NCBI GenBank assembly: GCA_002189035.1
Contig: CM007990.1
Location: forward strand, 1,054,001 to 1,118,000
Direction of reading: 5' to 3'
Origin: Utricularia gibba
Lineage: Eukaryota; Streptophyta; Magnoliopsida; Lamiales; Lentibulariaceae
Length of the DNA stretch: 64,000 nucleotides
Under the pieces are notes generated by a model. It made no database searches. It worked only from the letters and a program-made list of their open reading frames with translations, and was not told the origin of the DNA. Shown piece by piece: positions 46,985-59,195 of the stretch; positions within the stretch are counted from its first letter, which is position 1; each line of letters opens with the position of its first letter. A program made the translations under genes and the position numbers.

Positions 46985-49368
46985 TGCTATCTCAACTAGC
47001 ACTCCTTTCCCTGATCCACCCTTTAAACCAACGCAAGAAACAGCAACAAGGGAAGAAAGACACACGCAATGGGAACAAAGAAATGGAATCTTTTTGCCCT
47101 GAAAACCGGCAAATGAGAATTCTCCAAATGTGGACTGGGTGGCGGTTGGGAGATCCCTCCGGCGTGACTTATCAGACTACAACACACTGACACGCCTTCT
47201 TGCCCCTGGTTCATCCATCGGAGAAGGCTATTTAAGTGCACATGCACGGAATCTTGAAGCGATCATGAGAGCTACTTTAGGTTACCTTAAAAACTGAAGA
47301 GATGCTCCTCATTTATGGCTTTTTGTACTATGGGATATGCGCGCATCCCCAGCGCACTCAGGGAACCAATTTTGAGGCACTTGTTATGGAATCATGCTAT
47401 AAATACCCATTCCCAGTTGATGAACCAGTGAATGGGAATCAATGAAACATTCCATTTCCACTGTGTACAAAGCAAGGCTAGGATTTTATACCAAAACATC
47501 ATAATGTTTGTAGGATTGCTTAGTAAAATGTTTTAATCTTTTTAAAAATTAATATCAATTTTAATTTTAATAATTACTCAATTCTATTCTATTAGAGTTG
47601 ATTTTTTAAAATTACTCCTATTTTGACAAACGTTTGAGAGAGTACCCGGATTTTTGATAGTTTATTTTGAGATACAAAAATTATAAATATATTCTTATTT
47701 TATATTAATAATTATAATTACTGTCTTTTATTAAATAAGTTGTAATTTTAAAATAAATTTCTTGAAGCTATTTTAATAATATAAAAGGTAATTTATATAT
47801 TACTTCTTAATATAAACGATTTATAAAATATAAATTTTTAATTTATATATTTAAAATGGTATATTAAGAAATATGAATAAATGTGTAATATTTATATAAA
47901 TATCACTTTTTATTTTTCATACTTCAAACATGAATACTTTCAATATAATCATTTTTAAAAATATTATATATTAAATCAAATTCTATCAGAATTTTAAGAA
48001 AGTGATTTTTTCCATAATCTAAACTTGAGTGAGATTAATTTACAAAAAAATTCAATATTTCAAAAAAAACTTGATTATCTTTTATAAAATATGTTATTTG
48101 AAAAATTAATGTTTGATGGAAACATGTTATAATTATCTTTAAATAAAATATTATTAAATATTTAAATTTGAATAATGAATTTATATACTTTATTTTATTT
48201 CTTAATTTTTAGAATTATAATTAATGATTTACACTGCTTTAAATTTTTAATTTTGATTTACTTTTTATTTAAATATAATGCTAAAAATTTCCTATTTTAT
48301 TGAAGAGATCATTATTAACAAAAAGAGGTATAGTTGGGTGAAAAAAAATTTTCAAGTAAAATAATAATAATATATTTCAGATTTTAGAATTAACTAAATC
48401 TATCTTGGTCAAAACTTTATGTTTCATAATAATTCAAAAATTAAATAACAAAATTGTCCAACTATCTAGTCAATGGTACTATTAACTATTATTATCTACC
48501 AGCTATAATTAACACTTATTATCTATTATGAAAGAGGATTTTGAATTCTACCAAATGTGTTGAAATCATTTAATAAACACATTCCATAGTCTGGATAAGG
48601 ATGCATAGAGCTAGTAGTTCATTGTTATTCATGTAAAAGTATTAGTTTTTTAGATAATATTTAATGAATGATATTATCAAGTAGAGTATGTAGTTTTAAA
48701 TAAATCTATGTATATGGAAATAAAAAACTCGTATAATTCTAAGAATTTATTTAAATATACGAAATAAATACCTTATAATTTTTTAAAAATACTATTTAAA
48801 AGTATTATTTTAAATAAATTATGGGAACTAAACACACCATTTTAGCAAATAATAGGGAATTTTGGACTGATTTTGTGAAACGTGATTCCACGTGCCAGGC
48901 GCAAGGGCACATCGCAACAAAATGGCGGTCTCTAGAGTTTGGACTAGTGGACTTCCTTCACGCCGAGATTGACCGCCTCCGCCTTAGAATGAGAAACACA
49001 TGGGTCAAATTAGTACACGCGCCCGGTCTAGGAGGTGAGCCCCATCGCCAAAATAGAATATTCTAATTTAGAGATATACGTTGATTTAACACGACACGTG
49101 GCGCTGGTTTTTTAATTCTATTTTCATTTTTTTAAAAAAAAATAGCAGCCGATAACGTCCAAAATGATGACGGAAGCAGTGACCTCTCGCCCACCGCCCC
49201 TTCGGATATCCACGCTCACGCCATGTCCCTCACACACACTCTCTGATCTCTATCTTTCACGTGCTTTACAGTTGCGCTGTTCATGTTGTCACGTGTCCCC
49301 TCTTTGACCCTTTTTATATATATGCGTATCTCTTGAGTGTGTTTTTCTGTCTACTGAAGGAAAGAAAA
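46985..49368. other. Divergent intergenic region between beta-galactosidase and NAC genes
   Basis: 46985-47260 is the beta-galactosidase leader. From 47500 to 48830 the DNA is very AT-rich with no coding signal. A word resembling a MITE end (GGGAACTAAACACACCATT at 48822-48840) was seen, but no mirrored partner was found on the left. From 48840 the composition changes to a promoter-like segment of the NAC gene. Confidence 0.45.
48889..49323 (+). promoter_or_regulatory. NAC promoter with four CACGTG G-boxes and a TATA box
   Basis: The palindromic word CACGTG occurs at 48889-48894, 49095-49100, 49258-49263 and 49290-49295. The second is inside GACACGTGGC, an ABRE-type context for ABA-responsive bZIP factors. 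A TATA-like TTTTTATATATATG lies at about 49311-49324, some 45 bases before the chosen ATG. Because that leaves a short leader, the last two G-boxes are 20-60 bp upstream of the TATA. Family knowledge: ATAF-type NAC genes are often ABA- and stress-induced, which fits. Confidence 0.7.
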
Positions 49369-50345
49369 ATGACAACGGCGGCAGTCGATTTGCAGTTACC
49401 GGCGGGTTTCAGGTTCCACCCTACGGACGAAGAGCTCGTGATGCACTACTTGTGTCGAAAATGCGCTTCTCGATCTATTGGTGTACCGATCGTGGCGGAA
49501 ATCAATCTCTACAAGTACGATCCATGGGATCTCCCAGGTAGTATATACTGCGCCATGTCTCTGAGTTTGAGGAGGTATTGGAGGATTTCTGAGATGGATT
49601 TGATGGCGCAGGAATGGCGTTGTACGGGGAAAAGGAATGGTACTTTTTCTCGCCGCGAGATCGCAAGTATCCTAATGGATCTAGGCCGAATCGGTCCGCA
49701 GGATGCGGTTACTGGAAGGCGACCGGCGCGGATAAACCGATCGGAAATCCGAAAACGGTTGGTATAAAGAAGGCGCTGGTGTTTTACTCCGGCAAAGCGC
49801 CGAAAGGCGTGAAAACGAATTGGATTATGCATGAGTATCGCCTCGCCGATGTCGATCGAAAGAAGAGTAACGGCAGCCTTAGGGTAAGTGCACTCTGAAT
49901 TCCACAGAGCATCGGAAACGAAATTGATGGATTCTGATCCCACCTTCCCTGGTGCCTCTTGATTTTCCAGTTGGATGATTGGGTTCTCTGCCGCATATAC
50001 AACAAAAAAGGAAACATCGAGCGGCAGCGGGGCAACAAGAGGCCAACTACCGAAACAACGACAACCACAACAGACAACGACGAGAACGAGCACGTCAGCG
50101 TGACGACAGCAGCAATGGCCTACGACGATTGCCTGTACCTCGACGGATCGGAATCTATCCCGAGTAGCTCAGATCATCCTTCGCCGGAGTCAGCGAGCTT
50201 CCAGAAAGCCGCAGAGTCAGAGTGGGAGAATTTTCTGCTCGAGGGATACCCTGACTTCCAGGGCTATAATCCAGTGGATGACACGCAGGACACTATAGTA
50301 GGGTTTTCGGATTACATCAGCAAGCCATTTGAAATATTGGCATAA
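49369..50345 (+). CDS. NAC transcription factor, ATAF subfamily (3 exons)
   Basis: Nuclear DNA-binding regulator of about 271 residues. Exons 49369-49537, 49612-49883, 49971-50345 join in phase. The NAC domain starts at residue 10 with [20 protein letters not shown] and contains all five subdomains: [78 protein letters not shown], and [14 protein letters not shown] at about residue 150. The C-terminal activation region is Thr/Asp/Ser-rich and acidic with aromatic patches ([18 protein letters not shown]), as in ATAF1/NAC032-like proteins. I do not assign a number. The open frame extends upstream to 49261, but the NAC-family start at 49369 is far more likely. Intron positions match the family pattern. 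Likely stress or senescence regulation is inferred from the subfamily and promoter. Confidence 0.92.
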
Positions 50346-50841
50346 CCTAGTGACTTCCGCCGCACGCTGCACAGGAGACTCGCGGATGGGGTCGGTGAGT
50401 GTGTATGTATGTTGTGTATGGACATAGTATTGCTCTATGATCAGAAGAACAAATCTATTGTTTAAAAACCCACGAATAATAGAAATTGAATTAATTTTTT
50501 TAATCATTATCTGGATTAAAAAATCATTATAAAGTTCTAAAATCACCTCAACAAAGCAACATCCTTCAATCTGCTAACTCCTACCCTCACAAGGAAAACA
50601 AAACCTTGTCACATATGTCACGTCATCATTTTATGCATAAATTGGACAAAAAAGGATACGTCATGTTAAAGCATGATTACATTCATGACGATACGCATGT
50701 GACGTCATGGGTGTGAACACAAGAATAAAAAGGAGAGATTCCTCGTAATTAAAGGGAAAACTCCAAATGTAAATTTGTCGGGTTGTGGGGATGACAGCAG
50801 CAGCATATGCGAATGAATACATGGGGAAGAGGACAGATTTC
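50346..50841. other. Convergent spacer between NAC and RFC3
   Basis: Probably 3' UTRs of both genes plus an AT-rich core near 50460-50530. A TGACGTCA word at 50700-50707 and CGTCA words nearby look like bZIP sites, but their place between two gene ends makes a promoter role doubtful. No coding signal seen. Confidence 0.4.
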
Positions 50842-52906
50842 CTACCTCGCTTGTCTTGCAGCAGCGACGATGGAAGCTCTGGCACGTGCAAAGGCAGCTA
50901 CCAGTGACCCCAGTTGCAGCTTCTCGTTACACGCTACACCTAACCTGTATCTGGTTCCAAACGCGTCTGGAATTGGTTAACTTTGTTTCTGGGACAAGAA
51001 GAAAAAACAGCTGTAATGATGACAAAGTCACATACTCGATGTCAGCCATTTCATTTATGAGATGGACTCGGGCCTTGAGTGGCATCTTGATCCTTAGAAC
51101 AAACCTGTTTTCAAGAAAATGAAACGAGGGTCATCTGATGGTTGGTGTATTTGGTGTGTGGTGTGAAACAAAGAAGGGCAAGGGGTCTCATACATGTTAA
51201 CTTCTCTAACAATGTCGACTAGCGCCAACCCTTTCCTGTTTTTCATTTCGAGGATACCTGTGGAATAGTTGGTGGGGCAGAATTTAGTAGGAGGTGTACG
51301 TAAGGATTGAGAGAGAGTTGACATTCATTAGAAGCTGTACTTTTGCAGCATGAGCTGAAGGGCTCATTCAGAAGCCAATGAGAGATCTGCTCTATGTCTT
51401 TTGGTAAAGGATTACCGGTACATAAATATACAGCTTCCTCGGTGATTTGCTGAGAGGCCATATGCGTTGACTGAAAACAAACGGAAATTCTTGCAATAGA
51501 ATGATCGTCTCAGTGCAAACTATGAGCCGCAGAAGGTGAACAAAATCATGGTAAAAATACAATATTAACCTGTAAAATATTCAAGGCCTTTCTCATGTCA
51601 CCGTTGCTGAGCCGCACAAGAGCTTTCAAACCATTTTCCGGTACAACAAGCCTGAATCGATGAAACACGAAGTAGGGTGACCCTGATCGTGAATGCTACC
51701 CTTATCTATTGGAAACACTAAATGCTTCAAAGTGCAGCACTTACCCCTCCGCATTGATTACATGTTTAAGCCTCTGTGTGACATTAAAAGCATCCAGAGG
51801 AGCAAAGCGGAACCGTGTGCATCTTGATTGTAGTGCTGGTATAATCTTGTTAGCATTATTGCAGATCAAAGCAAATCTTGTACTTTTCGTGTACTTCTCT
51901 ATAACTGCATTACACCAATGCGCGGCATTATTAACTGAACTTAACCAGATATTGAAAAAAATGAACAACATTCTTGCCTCTGCGAAGAGCAAATTGAGCA
52001 TCCTTGGTCATAGCATCTGCCTCATCAAGAAGAACCATCTTTACTTGGGGCTTTGTCCTGCCGAAAAAAAGAGATACTCGTGCATTTAAGTTGAAATAAC
52101 AGCGCACAGCCCGTTGAGGTTAAAAGACAACAGGGAAAAAAAAACATCATAGGAAATTCACCATTTGAAGCCAAAGATATATATACATATTACATATCGA
52201 TAAAACCATGCATATGGAAGACTCGATAACCCTCAGAAAGCTAAGCTGCCCCACAAAAAACATCAAACTTCATTGACTTAAAACGAGGTTTGATCAAGAC
52301 AACCAGCTGTAGCATTTTCACATTCTTCTGAGTCATTCCCAACCCAATTATACTACCAGTTATCTTCATAAACAAGAACATGATGTGCACTCATCAGCTA
52401 TCCAAACACCAGAGTAAGCAGCTACCCAAAAGAGATGCTCTGGGTGCTAGCAAAGTCCTGTATCTGCTGCCTAACAACATCAATACCACGGTCATCAGAT
52501 GCATTCAGCTCTAAAACCATATTATGCAGCTGATTCCCATAAAGTTTCCTGGCCAGCGCCAGCACAGTGGTCGTCTTCCCCGTTCCAGGCGGTCCATACA
52601 GCAGCAAATGCGGCAACCTGTTCCCACTCGCTAATCTATCAACTGAACCAACAGAAAATGTTAAACTTCACGCACGAAGAAATCACCAAATCCAACAAAA
52701 TTCACAAACACGCACACCAAATAAAAATCAAAGAAATCGTGATTACTTGTTTCCACTATATCACGGTGAGCAGCAACGTCGTCGAGAGACTGAGGCCGGT
52801 ACTTCTCAACCCAAGGGATTCCCTTGGACTCCATTGATCGCCTCTCCCTGGCGCCTAAATCACCATAATCATCGTCAATTTCCATGACAGAAATCTCCTC
52901 CGCCAT
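50842..52906 (-). CDS. RFC3: Replication factor C subunit 3 (small clamp-loader ATPase; span includes introns)
   Basis: Small subunit of the clamp loader that places PCNA on primed DNA, in the nucleus. Starts [16 protein letters not shown] at 52906, then [20 protein letters not shown]. The AAA+ core follows: Walker A in [40 protein letters not shown], Walker B in [20 protein letters not shown], and the SRC motif in [18 protein letters not shown]. Downstream are [15 protein letters not shown] and [20 protein letters not shown], then [21 protein letters not shown] small exon encodes the segment [15 protein letters not shown], and the last encodes [20 protein letters not shown] ending at TAG 50842-50844. 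About 360 residues, the usual size. The sequence matches plant RFC3 (functional counterpart of human RFC5). All introns seen are GT-AG. One variant: CNN where the family usually has GNH after FALI. Confidence 0.93.
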
Positions 52907-53462
52907 TGACCTCACTCACGGCGTTTACTCTACCGTAGGATTTCTCACACTCGCCGCCCGGCCTTCTCCACAGTACCTCTGGCTCCGCTCGCAAACCCGA
53001 AGGGGATTTGAGTACACATTTGGCGCCACTTACCTAAAACCCTAATAAACCTTTCTCCTTTCTGGCAATTGGCTAAATTTTCTCAATTTTTTATTTGAAA
53101 AATAAATTTTCTCTCCAAAATTCACAATTTAAAAATGTAAAAAAAAAAAGAAAAGTAATACTTGTCGTTCCCATTGTACGGACGTCAATCACCATGTACA
53201 TGTGCAAATGCTACATATAATACAGAGCAGGGAACTTCTTCCAATATCTGCGCTTTATTCCTGCATCATCTTCCTCTTATGAATCAAAAGCCGCCGGGCA
53301 GAGTTCGTCGGAGACGCCACGTGCACCGGCCGGCAGCCACGAGCCATTTCTGTAACAAAGAGGCGCCCTTCTGCTAATAGAAAACAAAGGAGATGGATGT
53401 CATCAGATTGCTCCCAGCTCAGTGCGGCAGAAAGAAATGCTTCTTAAAAGATGGTGTGATCA
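52907..53462. other. RFC3 promoter side and protease 3' region
   Basis: 52907-53160 is RFC3 upstream sequence. 53160-53462 has gene-like composition and is probably the 3' UTR of the aspartic protease on the minus strand. The + strand open frame at 53162-53377 has no recognisable domain. Confidence 0.4.
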
Positions 53463-55744
53463 TCACTTGGGAAGTTTGTTGCAGTTTGCAGCAGCGAAAC
53501 CGATCCGGTATCGCTCGTTGTCGTAGACTACTAACTTGTCAAGCATAGAGATGTCTGCAAATTCAAGAATCCAATACTCATAGTTCAGGAACTGAGAAGT
53601 GGAGATGAAGAAACAGGATGGACTAAACGTCTGTTTAGTGCAGCTCCAACTTCAAAAGATTATTTCTAAAAGTGATTCTCGAGCAAAACATGCGTTGCTT
53701 TTATTCCACAGATAGCTAAAACAGTAAAGTGCTTCTAAAAGCACTTCTTTAGAGCTGTTTTCTGGAGCTGTACCAAACAGATGCTAACTCATACCTCCAA
53801 TCACGTTGGTGCTCCCCAGTCCGACTTCACTGCCATTCAGGATGCCTAAGCAGACATTTCCCCGTTCCTGAACCGGGAATTCGTCGAATCAAATGTTCCA
53901 GAGCAACGAATGTATTACCATACCAAAGATGAAGAGGGTGCTCACTGTGACTACGAGATAAGATTGTGGGGGTAGCTGAAACTGCGCATTTTTGGCATTG
54001 GTGAAGCTCAATCCCAGAGGCTTGAAGAAGATGGACACATCATTGATGGACTTAAAGGGCTTTTGCCCCTTCCAGCAAACAGGAAGGGAGCTGTCTGCTG
54101 CATCTTTTAGCTGCTTTCCGCTTATGCTCTCCTTAATCTGAAACCATACGCAAACATCTGCATCCTCTCGCAGGTAAAACACTACTGAAATACGGTTTAG
54201 TTCTAACCAAAGAGACGAGGGTGCTGTACGCTTTAGAGCTGAGGTAAGTGTATGTGCTTCCACTGTCAAAAACCACTGTAAGGCCTCTCAGTTTCGTTGC
54301 TTTTCCATCTATCAGAACGTCTGCAGGGCCTAAAGAGTAATGCTTCCTGATAGCACAATGGCGTGTAGTTCCATTAGGTTCAGTTGGCTACACTTCGTGC
54401 TTGGAATCAGAATGCAGAATATGAACACTTACGACTGGCTGGATGCAGACAGCCACTTGATCCCAGATGTGGGGAGAAAGCCATCTCCAAAAAACAAGTA
54501 GCCTTGGCCCTGTCCACTCAAGCAGTGGCCGATGATGTTTTTTGTGAGGCCCAAGCTGCTGAGCTGCGACAAAATGCTCGACTTTCCGATCCCAAGACCA
54601 AGAACTCCATCAGTAAATGGGAGATGAGATGAACCATAAACTTCTTGGTCATACCCACATCTGCAAATGCAGAGAGAATACTGCTACCTGAGGTAAAAGA
54701 AAAGGAAGAGAAGGTTGAGGGTAAGGTAAAGGAACTAGAACAGCAAACCCCTTACCCAAATCCCAACTGTGGTGCAGATGTTTTTCCATTGGAAAATTTA
54801 AGAGGGAAGTAGTCTTTGAGCAGCACACCCAATGACATGCCGGAATCAGCATACTCAACTTCATAGTCACACTGCTCTTGGGGTGCTTTGCATTTAACAT
54901 CACCAGAGTTTTGAAGAGAAACACACAGTGGATCTTGACATCTAAGAGGGTTTTTGCTTGGCCTATAAGGAGGGTGAGGAGCCTGAAAACATAAGGAAGG
55001 CATCAAGACCTCCATGAATGAGTAGTCTTTCAACTCAGGGTGAAAGTGAATTTAACTGAATTGCATTTGATGCAAGGCGCATCACACTGGATCCAAGTAA
55101 GGTCACTCCCAGTGTCTATATCAAGAAAGTAAGGCTTTGGAGGTTGGCCAATGTTGATAGTCACATAGTAGTATCTGAACCAAGATTATGCAAAATGATA
55201 ACAATCAGAGAGCAGTAGAGAATAATCCCATCAAGATTGAACTCCATTCAAATTTGTACATTTTAAACAAGGAAGCAAAGCAACAGTAATCTGCAATGGA
55301 AATGAACAAGTCCATTGTGTGTATGTTAAAAAATCCCTGCTGTTACACAGACCCCAAGTGAGAAACACTGAACTATTTTAATCAAGAAACACTAACACAG
55401 TCGTAAGGTCAACATCTGAACGACAGCGCCAAGAAGATATAAAGGATTAAGCTTTGAACCCAACATAGAAATCAACCAATGGAAACCTAGAAAGCTAAAA
55501 GAAAAAAGCAGCAAAAAACGCCAATCAAATTCTCTATAACAACAACAGTACAATCGCAGAAAACAGAGAGAGGGAGGGACCCTGTAGGATAAACATTTCC
55601 AGAAACAGGAAAGATCACCGAGGACGCAGAAACTCCTCCAGATTTGAGGGGTTCATCGGAAATGCCCCGGAAAAGTAAAGAAGCCCCTCCAGGCCAAGCC
55701 ATCAGGAGCAGCACCACCGCTCTGAGGTGCATGTTCCGATGCAT
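53463..55744 (-). CDS. Nucellin-like (Asp1-type) aspartic protease (span includes introns)
   Basis: A1-family aspartic endopeptidase of the plant atypical/nucellin-like class, probably secreted or vacuolar. Start at 55744 (MHRNMHLRAVVLLLM; 55732 is an alternative), with a signal peptide in the first ~25 residues. The second exon has YYYVTINIGQPPKPYFLDID continuing into the first catalytic motif DTGSDLTWIQCDAPC. Cys-rich segments follow (PLRCQDPLCVSLQNSG, QEQCDYEVEYADSGMSLGVL), then GVLGLGIGKSSILSQLSSLG, the second catalytic motif LTVVFDSGSTYTYL, LPVCWKGQKPFKSINDV, and the final exons with ERGNVCLGILNGSEVG and YDNERYRIGFAAANCNKLPK, stop at 53463-53465. Length is about 420 residues, both active-site Asp are present and the many cysteines fit the nucellin group. 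The penultimate intron carries a MITE-like element. Confidence 0.91.
53631..53780. mobile_element. MITE-like inverted-repeat element in a protease intron
   Basis: About 150 bp with imperfect terminal inverted repeats: CTGTTTAGTGCAGCTCC on the left (about 53631-53647) and, read on the other strand, CTGTTTGGTACAGCTCC on the right (about 53764-53780), 15 of 17 matching. The interior holds a second inverted pair (AGTGCTTCTAAAAGCACTT at about 53728-53746). I could not identify a clean target-site duplication. Termini of the CTGTTTGGTACAGCTCC kind recur in plant non-autonomous DNA transposons. The element lies in the intron between exons ending at about 53794 and starting at 53555. Confidence 0.65.
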
Positions 55745-57732
55745 CAGAAAGAGATGAAACCGCCCTTTACGGCGAACCGACGACTCGGGAAAAGACCAAA
55801 GTACAGAAAAGTGATTGACAAAGAAGTCAAAATGGAGTAGCAGCAGTAGTTGTTGGCAGCTCCTCCCTGGAAAATTTACTTTCAACGAAGCTTTCCTACC
55901 CCTGGTTGATCCATATAGAGGTAGAAGATTAAGACATCATTATTATTATTATTATTATTAAAAAAACTTTAGAGTCTAGAGTTGATTAATGCCATTATAT
56001 TTATTTATTTTAAAATCCACAATAAAGTTATAAAATAATTACATATTCTTTTTAATCATATTTTTTAAATTCTTATATTGCGTGGGTCTTATTATTTAAT
56101 TCTTTTTTATCCTATATTTCAAAATATGTATCAAATATAATAATATTGTATATTAATTTATAAATAAAAATATAATTAAAACACCATATTAAAATATAAT
56201 AATTCAATACTTTAAAACAAAGATTTATTGATGAAACAAAAGGAATTAAAACTTAATTAGTGTGAGAAATCATACTAAGGGAGGGATGGATATTTATAGG
56301 ACACATGAATACTAAAAACAGACAAAAAAAATTCTGATGAGATTAAATGCATTAGCAATAGTTAGGAATGGCAAAAAGATCCTAAACATAGGATAAATGA
56401 AGTTATTTAGAAAAATGATCATTACTACTTTATTCTTATATATTGAGAAAAAAATTTACACATAGGATAATTATTTTTTTCACACATTTTCTAAACACAT
56501 GGTTATTTTTATAATTCATCCTAGATGTATTAGGACTAGATTTTTGGAGGGTTTAGGAAGAATAAGGGTTTAAAAATTTAAAACGAATAGTAGAGCGAAA
56601 AAGGTGTGGATATTTTTATTAAATTCACAATTATATCTATAATACTCGTAAATTTTTAAATAACATATAATATATTATTGATATTTATCATTTAACATCA
56701 AATAAGTTAATTTAAATTTAAATTCATACTATCCAAAGTTCATTCAACTCATTTAATTTATAAAATGAAATAATGAATATCTTTAAATAATTATAGTTTA
56801 AAATATAAGAACAAAAGTTTTGTAGTTTCTATACCACGCTACGTATTTCTATTGTTTAAGTATTGAAGAAGATGCAAGAAATATATGGAAAATTTTGAAA
56901 AAAATATTATATCATTATTAAATTTATTATATATTGTGGAGTACTTGCTAGGGATGGATATTTATAAGGGTAGGATATAGATTTGAAAATTCAAATTCAC
57001 AATGAATTTAGATCATGTATGGATTTGGAATTTGAATTTGTGGAACAGATGTAGATGTAGTGAAACTCTATCTAAACTAGATCTGTTAGCATTCTTAATA
57101 ATGGTATGATCACATAAGTGATATTGTATAAATAAATTAGACATATATCGTATCATTCGATTCTAATGTGATATTTTCCAAATCGTTCGAATTTACAAAT
57201 CTCACAATATACAATTTTGAAAAATGAATACTTAATCATTTGAGAACTATTTCACGTTCAAAAAAACGATCATAAGATTGTAGATTGGAGCACACCATCA
57301 GAAAGTTGATCCAAATGTTACAAACAGGTAACTCATGTGCTTATTATATATTTAAAATTATTTATGTTTTAATAAATACTAATTATAAAATTAAATACAT
57401 GTTTGATACATTTACAATAAATTTATATTATATATGCTAAATTTATTTAAAATATACAAAACTTGATTGATAAGAAAAAAAATTTCAAGAAACATAATGG
57501 TGACGACTGACGATGCACGTCTCTGAATTCCCATTGGCTTTGCCAACGAATACTGCACTATATAAGGCCCAGGGGGCCGGGCCTAGAAGTTTCTTGGGAA
57601 ACCGCCATTACGGCCCACCGCTTATAAAAATGCCTGTTGCTTGACCACGACAAGGTTGCAAGTCTTCGGCAATTTTGTTTTTTAGGCGCTTTGATTGTAA
57701 AGAGACTGCAGCTCTTCGTCTCCGCGAGGTCT
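55745..57732. other. Divergent intergenic region between protease and BI-1
   Basis: 55745-55920 is the protease leader. A TAT/ATT tandem run lies at 55939-55960. From 55960 to 57500 the DNA is AT-rich with no coding signal; 56900-57330 contains a somewhat more complex block without recognised ends. From 57510 the sequence becomes GC-richer, with GGCCCAGG and GGCCCACC words (57568-57574 and 57612-57619) that look like site II elements of the BI-1 promoter. Confidence 0.45.
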
Positions 57733-59195
57733 ATGGAGTCTTTCACGTCCTTCTCCGATCTATTCACGTCTCGGAACGGGTGGAGATATGATGCTCTAAA
57801 GAATTTCAATCACATCTCTCCATCCGTTCAATCGCATCTTAAGCAGGTTTGCATTTTTCTCTTGTTATGTTTTTTCCTACAAATTTCGTGTTCCTCGGGG
57901 TTGTATTGTTTGGATCTGTGAGATGTTTTCTCGTTTTTTTGGGATGAGATGGTTTTTTTCGATTTGTGGAAGGCGTGGATGTGGAGTCATCTATGCGTTT
58001 AAGTTTTTGTGTTGATTTTTAGCGAAGGATTTGTAATGAAATTCTATGCTGCAAGCCAGGTATACCTGTGCCTGTGTTATGCGGTGGTGGCATCAGCAGT
58101 AGGTGCATATCTTCACATTATCTGGAATATTGGGGGAACGCTGACGACTTTGGGATGCATTGGCTGCATGTTCTGGCTTGTAGCTACGCCTACTTATGAG
58201 GAGGTTGGTGGAAATTTCATTTTCGGTCATGTACTCCGTTTTATATCCGTATTTCTTTAATCGATGTGTTGTTGTAACCAACAGAAAAAGAGGATGTCAC
58301 TTCTGATGGCAGCAGGGTTGCTTGAAGGGGCATCTCTGGGTACATTGATTCAGTTGGCGATAGAATTCGACTCCAGGTACGTCTATCTTACCGAACTTTA
58401 TCGTCCACTTCATGGTCTCTATCTTATCTTCCCTTACCATCATCGAGTTTGATGGGGCATATGCATGTATCATTACTTTCTTCAAGTACCTAGCAACACA
58501 TGAACATCAGAATCTGCAATCCTTTCTCCCTATTTAGTTTTCCCTTTCATAGACAGAATAGGGGTGGCGGTGTTTTTGGCTTCACTTGTCTCAACTCCAC
58601 AATTCCCACTTTCCTTCTCTTCTCTTCTCAGCATCCTCGTCAGTGCCCTTGTTGGCACCGCTCTGGCATTTGGCTGCTTTTCCATGGCCGCCATGGTGGC
58701 TAGGCGCAGGGAGTACCTCTACCTTGCAGGCGTCCTTTCCTCCGGTTTCTCAATCCTTATCTGGTTGCAGTACGCATCCCTGATCTTCGGTGGCTCCACA
58801 GCTCTCTTCACATTCGAGGTATTCCAACGCGATTAACTCCTCAACATCCTCAAATAGCAGCGAGCCTTCTAATCCTCTCCTTCCCCTTATGCATTGCAGC
58901 TTTACTTTGGACTGCTACTCTTCGTGGGCTACATAGTCGTCGACACCCAAGATATCATCGAGAGAGCCCACGTCGGTGACATGGACCATGTGAAGCACGC
59001 TCTCCTGCTATTCACCGACTTGGCTGCTCTCTTTGTGCGCCTTCTGGTTATCATGGTAAGAAGGATGCTCTTAGGATTTGAACACCGTTCTGGGTTTTTA
59101 GTATTCCTCTCAACATCAAATCACTGAATCTGGAATTGCAGCTGAAGAACGCATCCGCAAGGGAGGAGAAGAAGAGGAACAAGAGAAGAAACTGA
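57733..59195 (+). CDS. BI-1: Bax inhibitor 1, ER membrane cell-death suppressor (6 exons)
   Basis: TMBIM-family ER protein of about 245 residues that restrains stress-induced cell death and affects ER calcium. Exon 1 (57733-57846) encodes MESFTSFSDLFTSRNGWRYD through SVQSHLKQ. Following exons give the membrane helices: VYLCLCYAVVASAVGAYLHI, QKKRMSLLMAAGLLEGASLG, SILVSALVGTALAFGCFSMA, ARRREYLYLAGVLSSGFSIL, LYFGLLLFVGYIVVDTQDII and VKHALLLFTDLAALFVRLLV. The pore-region Asp residues (VDTQ, FTD) are conserved. The end is the charged tail LKNASAREEKKRNKRRN, known in plants to bind calmodulin. The stop TGA is at 59193-59195. Intron positions and length agree with plant BI-1. An upstream in-frame non-ATG start is not needed. 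Confidence 0.94.
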
